Origin: Bacteroidota bacterium
GTDB taxonomy: Bacteria > Bacteroidota > Bacteroidia > Chitinophagales > Chitinophagaceae
Direction: 5' to 3'
Length of the DNA stretch: 64,000 bases
NCBI GenBank assembly: GCA_005798905.1
Contig: SYIK01000005.1
Coordinates: 248,001-312,000, forward strand
Within the stretch, counting starts at the first letter, position 1. The number at the start of each line of letters is the position of its first letter. Below are positions 35,200-43,052 of this stretch, in pieces. The notes under the pieces were generated by a model, which did no database searches, was not told the origin of the DNA, and saw nothing but the letters and a program-made list of their open reading frames with translations. The translations under genes and the position numbers were made by a program.

Positions 35200-37590
35200 T
35201 TATTCTGACATCATTGCTTTTACAATCGTTTCTATTTGTTCGGCATTGGGCTTGCTAAAATAGTCGCCATCGCTTCCATAGCTTGGCCGGTGCGCTTTTG
35301 CAGTTAATGTTCTTGGTGCAACATCTAAATATTTATACCCATTTTGTTCTTCCATTAAATGATTAAACATAAAAGCAGCTGCTCCGCCGGGAACATCTTC
35401 ATCAACAAATAAAATTCGATTTGTTTTTTTCAACGAGGCTACAATTTGGTGATGAATATCAAATGGCAATAAAGTTTGTACATCTACAATTTCGCAACTG
35501 ATATTTTGTTTTTCCAATTGTTGAGCAGCTTCTTGAATAATTCTTAAAGTTGAACCATAACTTACAATTGTAATATCATTTCCTTCTTTTACAATTTCTG
35601 GAACGCCAAGCGGAACACGATACTCTAAAAGATTATTGGGTAATTTTTCTTTTAACCGATAACCGTTCAAACATTCAATTACAATTCCCGGATCATTTCC
35701 TTTCAATAATGTATTGTACATGCCAACTGCTTGAAGCATATTTCTTGGAACACAAACATGAATTCCTCTCAACGCATTTATAACAACTCCCATTGGCGAT
35801 CCGCTGTGCCAAATTCCTTCTAACCGATGACCTCGCGTACGAATGATTAATGGGCAACTTTGTTGACCTTTTGTTCTAAAATGTGTGGTTGCCACATCAT
35901 CACTCAACGGTTGCAACCCATATAATAAATAATCTAAATACTGTATTTCTGCAATTGGTCTTAATCCACGTAATGCAAGGCCAATACCTTGCCCTATGAT
36001 TGTTAGTTCACGAATTCCTGTATCAAAAATTCTATCTTCTCCATGTTTAGCTTGCAAACCGCCAAAACCCTGGTTCACATCTCCAATAAAACCAAGGTCT
36101 TCTCCAAATGCAATCACTCGCGGATCAGCTGCGAATCTTTCATCAAAATATTTGTTCAAAATTTCAAAGCCGTTAATCATTGGTGCATTTGTGTCGAACT
36201 CAGCTTTTATTGCAGTTACATTAAAAATACTTTTCTCCCCTTCGCAAAAAAGGTGTGAATTAAAAATGGTTGAATTTTCTTTTTGTAATTCTTCGAAATA
36301 ATTATTCAAATCAGCACTTGTTTTGGAATTACTTACAACACTAATTGCAGTGCGAATGGTTTTTAAAACATCGCGACGCAGCGGTTCCCTTTTTTCTAAA
36401 AGCGATTCCGAAAGTTCATTTAATTCTTTTGCATAAGTTGGGCTTTGTGCTGCAATTAAATTATTTTTTTCAACTACATTTTTGATTTGATTTTTTATTG
36501 GCTCTTGGTATAATTCCCAAGCAGTTTCTTTTGCAGCTTTTACATTTATTTTAGCATCAACTTCTATTTGATTTAACTCCTCTTCTGTTGCCAATGCATT
36601 GGAAAGAATCCATAACCGCATTTTTTTTATCGCATCCCACTCTTTTTCCCACTGCAATCGTTCTACTGGTTTATAGCGCTCATGGCTACCAGAAGTAGAA
36701 TGTCCTTGTTGCTGTGTTAATTCCTCTACATGAAATAATACGGGGATATGTTTTTCTCTTGCCAATTGAATTCCTTCTTCAAATACTTCGCACATCCCTG
36801 CATAATCCCACCCTTTCACTTTATAAATATTAAACCCATTTGTAGTTTCTTGTTTCTGAATACCGCTTAACATTTCAGAAACGGAAAGTTTTATTGTTTG
36901 ATATTTTTTTGGAACAGAAATTCCATAGCCATTGTCCCAAACAAATACTACTAACGGAACCTGAAGAACGCCAGCTGCATTAATGGTTTCCCAAAAATGT
37001 CCTTCGGAAGTTGCCGAATCGCCAATAGTTGTAAAACAAACTTCGTTCCCGTTTTCAGATAAATGAGGAAATTGTTTCAGTTGATTAATATTCCGAAAAC
37101 TTTTTGATGCAAATGCAAGCCCAAGTCCTCTCGGCATTTGCCCTGCAGTTGGCGCAATATCTGAAGAACTGTTTTTTAGCTTAGCTAAATCAAGCCAATT
37201 CCCTTTTTCATCTACAAATTTGGTAGCAAAATGTGAATTCATTTGACGCCCTGCACTAAAAGGGTCATTGTGAATATCAGGATCTGCAAATAGTTGAGAA
37301 AAAAATTGTTCAACAGTTGCCATTTCAGTAGCAAATGCAAATGTTTGATCTCGATAATAGCCACTTCTAAAATCGCCCGGTTTAAAAAATTTAGCCATTG
37401 CAACTTGTGCAACTTCAACCCCGTCGCCAAAAATTCCAAATTTTGCTTTCCCGTTTAGAACTTCTTTTCTACCCAATAAACTAGCTTCCCTGCTTATACA
37501 CGCAATTTGATAATCGCGAACAACTTCTTGTTTAAAATTATTAAAAGAAAGTTCGCTATCAACCAGCAAGTTAGGATCAGAATTTTCCAT
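35200..37590 (-). CDS. Fused E1 alpha/beta 2-oxoacid dehydrogenase
   Basis: Thiamine-diphosphate E1 of a branched-chain or related 2-oxoacid dehydrogenase complex, with alpha and beta subunits in one 796-aa chain. The alpha half (about 1-440) has the ThDP/Mg motif GDSATSEGHFWETINAAG through WDNGYGIS. The beta half (about 475-796) has FGEDLGFIGDVNQGF, FDTGIRELTIIGQGIG and GHRLEGIWHSGSPMG, and ends with the transketolase C-domain. The second in-frame ATG (37590) is chosen because a TATCTTTG box ends 4 nt before it. No E2 or E3 gene is nearby. Confidence 0.88.
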   Translation of the reverse strand: MENSDPNLLVDSELSFNNFKQEVVRDYQIACISREASLLGRKEVLNGKAKFGIFGDGVEVAQVAMAKFFKPGDFRSGYYRDQTFAFATEMATVEQFFSQLFADPDIHNDPFSAGRQMNSHFATKFVDEKGNWLDLAKLKNSSSDIAPTAGQMPRGLGLAFASKSFRNINQLKQFPHLSENGNEVCFTTIGDSATSEGHFWETINAAGVLQVPLVVFVWDNGYGISVPKKYQTIKLSVSEMLSGIQKQETTNGFNIYKVKGWDYAGMCEVFEEGIQLAREKHIPVLFHVEELTQQQGHSTSGSHERYKPVERLQWEKEWDAIKKMRLWILSNALATEEELNQIEVDAKINVKAAKETAWELYQEPIKNQIKNVVEKNNLIAAQSPTYAKELNELSESLLEKREPLRRDVLKTIRTAISVVSNSKTSADLNNYFEELQKENSTIFNSHLFCEGEKSIFNVTAIKAEFDTNAPMINGFEILNKYFDERFAADPRVIAFGEDLGFIGDVNQGFGGLQAKHGEDRIFDTGIRELTIIGQGIGLALRGLRPIAEIQYLDYLLYGLQPLSDDVATTHFRTKGQQSCPLIIRTRGHRLEGIWHSGSPMGVVINALRGIHVCVPRNMLQAVGMYNTLLKGNDPGIVIECLNGYRLKEKLPNNLLEYRVPLGVPEIVKEGNDITIVSYGSTLRIIQEAAQQLEKQNISCEIVDVQTLLPFDIHHQIVASLKKTNRILFVDEDVPGGAAAFMFNHLMEEQNGYKYLDVAPRTLTAKAHRPSYGSDGDYFSKPNAEQIETIVKAMMSE

Positions 37591-37594
37591 CGAA

Positions 37595-37602
37595 CAAAGA
37601 TA
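37595..37602 (-). promoter_or_regulatory. E1 gene -7 box, four nt before the ATG
   Basis: TATCTTTG on the minus strand ends 4 nt before the ATG at 37590. It lies inside the reading frame that would start at the upstream ATG (37626), so it decides the start in favour of 37590. Confidence 0.5.
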
Positions 37603-37672
37603 AAGAAAGGTGTTTTGAAATTCCATTTGTTAAAAATTAGTAAAGCAGTTACAAAATATTATTTTTTAACCT

Positions 37673-37680
37673 TAATTTTG
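37673..37680 (+). promoter_or_regulatory. DUF1573 gene -7 box
   Basis: TAATTTTG lies 36 nt before the ATG at 37717, in the divergent region shared with the E1 gene promoter. Confidence 0.4.
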
Positions 37681-37716
37681 AGTGCAATATTTATAAAAAA
37701 TAAAACAAATAGCAAA

Positions 37717-38106
37717 ATGAAAAAAATACTTTTACTCTGCGCAACTTTCGCAATTGCAACAATTTCTTTTTCACAAACAAAAACGGAAGAAGCGGTAAAA
37801 TACAATGCCGAAAAATTTGATTTTGGTAAAATAAAACAAGGAGTTCCGGCAATTTGTTTTTTCGAAATCACAAACAATACAAAAAAACCTTTAGTTATTG
37901 AAAGTGCAACAGCAAGTTGTGGTTGCACGGTTCCGGAATATCCAAAAGAACCTGTTATGCCAGGTAAATCAGCTAAAATTAAAGTTCAATATAACGCAGC
38001 AAGTGTCGGCATTTTTAATAAAGATGTTTATATAAAAATTGCCGGAATTGATGCAATTAAAACATTGAAAATTACAGGTGAAGTAGAAGTTACTGCCACG
38101 AAATAA
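37717..38106 (+). CDS. DUF1573 exported protein
   Basis: A small exported protein of 129 aa. The signal peptide covers residues 1-20 (ends TISFSQ). The mature chain is a single DUF1573 immunoglobulin-like domain: FDFGKIKQGVPAICFFEITN, then the cysteine motif TASCGCTVPEYPKEPVMPGKSA, then VYIKIAGIDAIKTLKITGEV. It resembles ASH/MSP-type domains. The function is unknown; such proteins are abundant in Bacteroidota. A longer upstream in-frame extension would read into promoter sequence and lacks a signal peptide at its start. A good terminator follows. Confidence 0.85.
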   Translation: MKKILLLCATFAIATISFSQTKTEEAVKYNAEKFDFGKIKQGVPAICFFEITNNTKKPLVIESATASCGCTVPEYPKEPVMPGKSAKIKVQYNAASVGIFNKDVYIKIAGIDAIKTLKITGEVEVTATK

Positions 38107-38127
38107 TTTTCGATTGCAAAAATTTTC

Positions 38128-38154
38128 ATCCTCACAATAGTGGGGATTTTTTTT
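38128..38154 (+). terminator. Rho-independent terminator after the DUF1573 gene
   Basis: An 8-bp stem including one G-T pair (38128-38135 with 38140-38147) has a 4-nt loop and is followed by at least seven T residues. It lies 21 bp past the stop. Confidence 0.85.
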
Positions 38155-38175
38155 ATCCTTCAACAAATTCATCTC

Positions 38176-38183
38176 TATCTTTG
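38176..38183 (+). promoter_or_regulatory. Aminotransferase gene -7 box, four nt before the ATG
   Basis: TATCTTTG ends 4 nt before the ATG at 38188. The preceding terminator tract ends about 20 bp upstream, so this is the only room for a promoter. The transcript would start at or within a few bases of the ATG. Confidence 0.5.
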
Positions 38184-38187
38184 GCGC

Positions 38188-39381
38188 ATGTTGAAAATTT
38201 CTGAGAGAGGCATACAAATGCCCGCATCCCCTATTCGCAAGTTGGTTCCCTTTGCAGAAACCGCAAAGAAAAAAGGAATCAATGTTTTTCATCTCAATAT
38301 TGGTCAGCCCGATATTGAAACACCAACGGAAATGTTGGATGCCATAAAAAATTCTGAAATAAAAGTGTTGGAATACAGCCATAGTGCCGGCAATGAAAGT
38401 TATCGTCGTAAGTTGGTAACTTATTACAAAAAAGTTGGAATTAATATTACCCCCGAAGAAATAATTGTAACAACCGGTGGTAGCGAAGCCATCATGTTTG
38501 GATTTTTTAGTTGTTTAAACCCCGGCGACGAAGTAATTATTCCGGAACCATTTTATGCAAATTACAACAGCTTTGCAGTGGCTGCCGGTGTAATTGTAAA
38601 ACCTGTTACTTCACATATCGAAACCGGATTTTCATTGCCACCCATTGCAGAATTTGAAAAATTAATTTCGTCAAAAACAAAAGCCATCGTCATTTGCAGT
38701 CCAAATAATCCTACCGGTTATTTATACAGTAAAAATGAAATGGAAGAATTGAAAAACATTTGTATTGCGCATAATTTATACTTGTTTAGCGATGAAGCCT
38801 ATCGAGAATTTTGTTACGATGGCGAACATTTTAGTGCAATGCATCTCACCGAAATGGATGAACATGTAATTTTAATGGACACTATTTCGAAACGCTACAG
38901 TGCTTGTGGCGCAAGGCTGGGCGCATTTGTTACAAAAAATAAAGCAGTGTACAATGCTGCCATGAAATTTGCACAAGCAAGGTTGAGCCCACCCGGTCTT
39001 GCACAAATTATGGGTGAAGCGGCAATAGATTTACCAGACTCTTATTTTGAAAAACCGAAGTCGGAATATTTATCGAGGAGAAATTTATTGTTGAAAAGAT
39101 TGAATGCAATACCTGGAGTTTTTTGCCCAAATCCCGGAGGTGCATTTTATGCAATTGCAAAACTACCAATTGACGATTGCGATAAATTTTGCCAATGGCT
39201 TTTAGAAAAATTTAGTTATAAAAACCAAACGATAATGCTTGCGCCTGCAACCGGATTTTATGGAACATCGGGATTAGGAAAAAACGAAGTACGAATTGCG
39301 TATGTTTTAAATTTAGAATCAATAAATGCGGCAATGGATTGCTTGGAAAAAGCATTAGAAGAATATCCGGGGAGAGTTTAA
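38188..39381 (+). CDS. PLP-dependent aminotransferase, class I (AspC-like)
   Basis: A fold-type I aminotransferase of 397 aa. HLNIGQPDIETPTEM near residues 34-48 binds the substrate end. TGGSEAIMFGF near 96 and CSPNNPTGYLYS near 170 (PLP-ring Asn) follow, then SDEAYREFCYDG near 203. The Schiff-base lysine is K235 in DTISKRYSACGARLG, and the substrate-binding Arg is in NEVRIAYV near the end. It resembles aspartate or broad-range aminotransferases. The start is supported by family alignment and the adjoining promoter box. Confidence 0.9.
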   Translation: MLKISERGIQMPASPIRKLVPFAETAKKKGINVFHLNIGQPDIETPTEMLDAIKNSEIKVLEYSHSAGNESYRRKLVTYYKKVGINITPEEIIVTTGGSEAIMFGFFSCLNPGDEVIIPEPFYANYNSFAVAAGVIVKPVTSHIETGFSLPPIAEFEKLISSKTKAIVICSPNNPTGYLYSKNEMEELKNICIAHNLYLFSDEAYREFCYDGEHFSAMHLTEMDEHVILMDTISKRYSACGARLGAFVTKNKAVYNAAMKFAQARLSPPGLAQIMGEAAIDLPDSYFEKPKSEYLSRRNLLLKRLNAIPGVFCPNPGGAFYAIAKLPIDDCDKFCQWLLEKFSYKNQTIMLAPATGFYGTSGLGKNEVRIAYVLNLESINAAMDCLEKALEEYPGRV

Positions 39382-39400
39382 AAAAATTTGATTGTGTTAC

Positions 39401-40348
39401 TTATTTTTCAATGAGGAAACAGTTCCGCGAAAGTTTTCCTACAAAGTCGAAAGAAATAGTTTGTGCTGTAATGTCTTTTATTTTTTTAGAATTTATTTTT
39501 TGATTCTCTAAAATAAATTTTCTGTAATTCGTACTAAAATACAAAACTCCACCAGTTTTCATAATTCGCAAACATTGATTAATCAAAAAAACATGATCGC
39601 GCTGTATGTCTAAAATGTCGTTCATTTTTTTGCTATTGCTAAAAGTTGGCGGGTCCATTACTATAATGTCAAACCTTTCTGAAGCCACTTCTTGTAAATA
39701 TTGCAACACATCTGCTTGTACAAATTGAAATTTTGCATCATTTACAAATTCATTCAACTGCATATTTTTTTTTGCCCAGTTCAAATACGTATTCGATAAA
39801 TCAACCGTAACTACTTCTGCTGCATTGCCGGCTGCAGCATACACCGAAAACGATCCCGTATATGCAAACAGATTGAGCAGTTTTTTATTTTCAGCAATAT
39901 GTCGAACTTTTTCTCTTGTTACTCGATGATCTAAAAACAACCCCGTATCCAAATAATCAGTCAAGTTTATAATAAACTTCAATCCATTTTCTTCAACAAT
40001 AAGTTCTTGATTGCTGTTTTCTAGTTTTTGATACTGACCTTGTCTCCCCATTTTTCGTTGCCGAAGTTTTGTAAAAATATTTTCTTGCTCCACTTGCAAT
40101 ACTTCTCCAATTACCTGCAAACTTTCGGTCAACCAATCATCATAAATCCAATCGGCAAACTGGTGATTTCGTTTGTACTCCGCTACATATAAATAAGCCC
40201 CGTAAAATTCAATACAAAAAGGAAATTCAGGAATATCGTGATCATAAACGCGATAGCAGGAAAGTTTCAAACGCTTTGCATGTTTCGCAAGGTGTTTGTT
40301 GTTTTTTGCTAATCGATTTCGAAACATATCAAATTTATCGTCTCGCAT
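39401..40348 (-). CDS. RlmK-type SAM-dependent 23S rRNA methyltransferase
   Basis: The sequence resembles the C-terminal half of E. coli RlmKL, which makes m7G2069 of 23S rRNA. FRNRLAKNNKHLAKHAKRL at residues 9-27, ENIFTKLRQRKMGRQGQYQKL near 90, and INLTDYLDTGLFLDHRVTRE near 125 are shared. The SAM site LLNLFAYTGSFSVYAAAG and the MDPPTFSNSKK motif follow. It is a stand-alone 315-aa protein without the RlmL half. The ATG at 40348 is preferred over a TTG two codons upstream. Confidence 0.85.
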   Translation of the reverse strand: MRDDKFDMFRNRLAKNNKHLAKHAKRLKLSCYRVYDHDIPEFPFCIEFYGAYLYVAEYKRNHQFADWIYDDWLTESLQVIGEVLQVEQENIFTKLRQRKMGRQGQYQKLENSNQELIVEENGLKFIINLTDYLDTGLFLDHRVTREKVRHIAENKKLLNLFAYTGSFSVYAAAGNAAEVVTVDLSNTYLNWAKKNMQLNEFVNDAKFQFVQADVLQYLQEVASERFDIIVMDPPTFSNSKKMNDILDIQRDHVFLINQCLRIMKTGGVLYFSTNYRKFILENQKINSKKIKDITAQTISFDFVGKLSRNCFLIEK

Positions 40349-40425
40349 TTTCAACCTTTATTTAAAATGTAAATTATGCACCAAATTATAAAGAATAAAA
40401 GAAATAGACATTTAAACGAATCAAC

Positions 40426-40433
40426 TATATTTG
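40426..40433 (+). promoter_or_regulatory. FKBP gene -7 box
   Basis: TATATTTG lies 17 nt before the ATG at 40451. It supports the start that begins with a signal peptide rather than the in-frame ATG at 40376. Confidence 0.5.
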
Positions 40434-40450
40434 AAACCAATTATTACAAA

Positions 40451-41161
40451 ATGAAAAAACATATTCTTTTTTTAAGCCTGATTAGTTTTTTTACAATTAC
40501 TAGTTTTTCTCAAGCAACCAAACCAAAACCAGTTGTAAAGCCAACAATTCCTGCGGTTGTTTTAAAAACCGCAAAAGATTCTGCAAGTTATGCAATGGGC
40601 GTTTTTATTGTAAGTGTTTATATACAACAAGGAATCACCAACATCAATAGCAACTTGGTTGCAAGGGCAATTGATGATATTCAAAATAAGCAGCCAAGGA
40701 AGTTAGATGATGCACAAGCAAACACTGCTGTGATGAACTATTTAACAAAAATTCAATCAGAAAAATCGCAGCCAACAATTTCAGCCGGAGAAAAATTTCT
40801 TGCAGAAAATAAAAAAAGACCAGGAGTTCAAACTACAGCAAGTGGTTTGCAATATGAAATTATTGCAGCAGGAACTGGTATAATACCTGTTAATGGCGAC
40901 ACGGTTGTATGCGATTACAAAGGAACTTTATTAGATGGGACAGAAGTGGACAATTCTTATACAAAAGGAGTTCCATTAACAATTTCTGTGAACAGATTAA
41001 TTACCGGATGGACCGAAGCACTTTTAATGATGCCTGTTGGATCGAAATGGAAACTTTATATTCCTTACAATCTTGGATACGGACCGGCAGATTATTATGC
41101 AATTCCCGGAGGTTCGTTGTTAATTTTTGAAATGGAACTGTTGAATGTGCTTAAAAAATAA
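40451..41161 (+). CDS. FKBP-type peptidyl-prolyl cis-trans isomerase, exported
   Basis: A periplasmic folding helper of 236 aa. The signal peptide is residues 1-21 (ends ITSFSQ). A Mip-like N-terminal dimerisation region covers about 40-130 (DSASYAMGVFIV, ARAIDDIQN). The FKBP domain covers about 140-236: TASGLQYEIIAAGTG, VCDYKGTLLDGTEVDNSY, LITGWTEALLMMPVGSKWKLYIPYNLGYGP. The usual Phe-Asp in GTxFDSS is changed to GTEVDNS, which may alter the active site slightly. It converges with cmk. Confidence 0.9.
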   Translation: MKKHILFLSLISFFTITSFSQATKPKPVVKPTIPAVVLKTAKDSASYAMGVFIVSVYIQQGITNINSNLVARAIDDIQNKQPRKLDDAQANTAVMNYLTKIQSEKSQPTISAGEKFLAENKKRPGVQTTASGLQYEIIAAGTGIIPVNGDTVVCDYKGTLLDGTEVDNSYTKGVPLTISVNRLITGWTEALLMMPVGSKWKLYIPYNLGYGPADYYAIPGGSLLIFEMELLNVLKK

Positions 41162-41179
41162 GTTCATTTAAAATTGAAT

Positions 41180-41866
41180 TTATTTTTTCGTGATTAATTC
41201 ATCAGCCCACTCCATCACCAAAGCAAGTTGTTGTTTTTGAGAAAGATTTGAATTATCGAGTATTCGAGCATCGGCTGCTTTTCTTAGCGGACTAATTGCA
41301 CGATTACTATCTACAAAGTCGCGCATTTCAATATTCTTTTTAACTTCTTCCAAATTTGTTTCTGGATTTTTTTCTACCATTTCTTTAAACCTTCTTTGTA
41401 CGCGAACTGCATTATCCGCAGTCATAAATATTTTTAATTCAGCTTTGGGAAAAACCACCGTACCAATATCTCTTCCGTCCATTACAATTCCTTTTTTCTT
41501 TCCCATTTCCTGCTGTTGCAAAACTGCAAATTCACGCACTTCTTTATTTGCTGCTACTTCACTCACTTTATCTGCCACAGCAATTTCTCGAATATATTGT
41601 TCAACGTTTTCGCCATTCAAATGAATAGCCGTGTGATGATTATCAGTATCGTTAACAAATTTTAGATTAATTTTTTTCAACGCATCCACAACTTCATCTA
41701 AGACTTTGCAATCTATTTTATTCCTTAAAAAATAAAGTGTAATGGCGCGATACATTGCGCCACTATCCACGTATATATAATCCAATTTTTTTGCTAATTG
41801 CTTTGCTAAAGTGCTTTTTCCACAACTACTCCATCCATCAATTGTTATTATTATTTTTCTTGCCAT
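41180..41866 (-). CDS. cmk: Cytidylate kinase
   Basis: Phosphorylates CMP and dCMP. The P-loop GWSSCGKST is at residues 11-19, the YVDSGAMYRAIT motif near 32-43, and the CMP-binding signature GIVMDGRDIGTVVFP near 129. The C-terminal RDFVDSNRAISPLRKAADARILDNS is also characteristic. At 228 aa the length is normal. It is divergent from pfkA across a 157-bp gap. A TATCTTTG box ends 7 nt before its ATG. Confidence 0.95.
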   Translation of the reverse strand: MARKIIITIDGWSSCGKSTLAKQLAKKLDYIYVDSGAMYRAITLYFLRNKIDCKVLDEVVDALKKINLKFVNDTDNHHTAIHLNGENVEQYIREIAVADKVSEVAANKEVREFAVLQQQEMGKKKGIVMDGRDIGTVVFPKAELKIFMTADNAVRVQRRFKEMVEKNPETNLEEVKKNIEMRDFVDSNRAISPLRKAADARILDNSNLSQKQQLALVMEWADELITKK

Positions 41867-41873
41867 TTCATTA

Positions 41874-41881
41874 CAAAGATA
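41874..41881 (-). promoter_or_regulatory. cmk -7 box, seven nt before the ATG
   Basis: TATCTTTG on the minus strand ends 7 nt before the cmk ATG at 41866, with no evident -33 TTG. The transcript should be nearly leaderless. Confidence 0.5.
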
Positions 41882-41959
41882 GAGTGAGCTTATTTAATTA
41901 CTTTTTTAAACGAAAACATAAATAGTAATAGATCTATGAACTGTTAATTTAACAATGCG

Positions 41960-41967
41960 TATTTTCG
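41960..41967 (+). promoter_or_regulatory. Possible pfkA -7 box
   Basis: TATTTTCG differs from TAnnTTTG at one position and lies 56 nt before the pfkA ATG. The rest of the 41867-42023 gap shows no other recognisable element. Confidence 0.3.
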
Positions 41968-42023
41968 TGTTCTAAACAAGCGATTGATAATTTTAAAATT
42001 TATACTTACTATTATTAATAAAT

Positions 42024-43007
42024 ATGAGTACTAAAATTTCGAAAATAGGAATATTGACTTCTGGTGGCGATGCCCCTGGAATGAATGCTGCAATTCGTGC
42101 CGTTGTTCGAACAGGATTATTTCACGGATTAGAAGTTTATGGAATTATGCGTGGCTATCAAGGATTAATTGAAGATGAAATTTCTGTTCTCAATTCGCGT
42201 TCAGTAGCCAATATCATTCAGCGAGGAGGAACTATTTTAAAAACAGCAAGGTGTAAAGATTTTTTTGAATATGAAGGAAGAAAAAAAGCATACGAAAATT
42301 TAAAAAAAAGAGGTATAGGAGGGTTAGTTGTTATTGGTGGCGATGGCTCGTTCAGAGGTGCTGCACAATTTGCAAAAGAATTTAAAATTTCATGTATCGG
42401 AATTGCAGGAACAATTGACAAAGATATTCAAGGAACAGACTACACTATTGGATTTGACACGGCCGTAAATACTGCAGTAGAAGCTATTGACAAAGTACGC
42501 GATACAATGGAAGCTCATGATAGAATTTTCATAATTGAAGTAATGGGAAGAGATGCTGGATACATTGCATTACACAGTGGAATAGCAACAGGTGCTGAAA
42601 ATATTCTAATCCCAGAAATTAAAACAAATATTGACGATATTGCTACTTCACTTCAAAAAAAAGGGAAAAGAAAAAAACTGGTAAATCTCATAGTAGTTGC
42701 TGAAGGAGATGATTTTGGTGGAGCCGAGGAAATTCAAAAAATATTAATAAAGAAATTGCCGAAAGCTGAAATTAGAGTCTGCATATTAGGTCATATTCAG
42801 AGAGGAGGCGCACCAAGTTGCCTAGATCGATTGATTGCAAGTAGGATGGGATATTATGCTATACAATGTTTTCTTGAAGGAAGAAAAAATGTATTCGTTG
42901 GTATTCATAACGATAAAATGAATTATACCCCACTTGAAAGTGCAATAAAATCAAAAGGACATATATGTGACGAATGGCTTAAAATTGTTAAAGTTCTTGC
43001 AAGTTAA
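42024..43007 (+). CDS. pfkA: ATP-dependent 6-phosphofructokinase
   Basis: The committed step of glycolysis, fructose 6-phosphate to fructose 1,6-bisphosphate. TSGGDAPGMNAAIRA is at residues 12-26. VIGGDGSFRGA near 101 has the Gly-Asp-Gly typical of ATP- rather than PPi-dependent enzymes. GTIDKDIQGTDYTIGFDTA near 128 carries the catalytic Asp, and EVMGRDAG near 172 binds the sugar phosphate. At 327 aa it is a normal bacterial form. It is 45 bp upstream of pyk on the same strand. Confidence 0.95.
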   Translation: MSTKISKIGILTSGGDAPGMNAAIRAVVRTGLFHGLEVYGIMRGYQGLIEDEISVLNSRSVANIIQRGGTILKTARCKDFFEYEGRKKAYENLKKRGIGGLVVIGGDGSFRGAAQFAKEFKISCIGIAGTIDKDIQGTDYTIGFDTAVNTAVEAIDKVRDTMEAHDRIFIIEVMGRDAGYIALHSGIATGAENILIPEIKTNIDDIATSLQKKGKRKKLVNLIVVAEGDDFGGAEEIQKILIKKLPKAEIRVCILGHIQRGGAPSCLDRLIASRMGYYAIQCFLEGRKNVFVGIHNDKMNYTPLESAIKSKGHICDEWLKIVKVLAS

Positions 43008-43052
43008 TTTTACTTTATTATTTAAAAAAAATCGATTAAATTTTGAAATAAG

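Noticed and set aside
37591-37626. Upstream ATG (37626) for the E1 fusion
   Set aside because: The 12 extra residues span a TATCTTTG promoter box and are not family-like.
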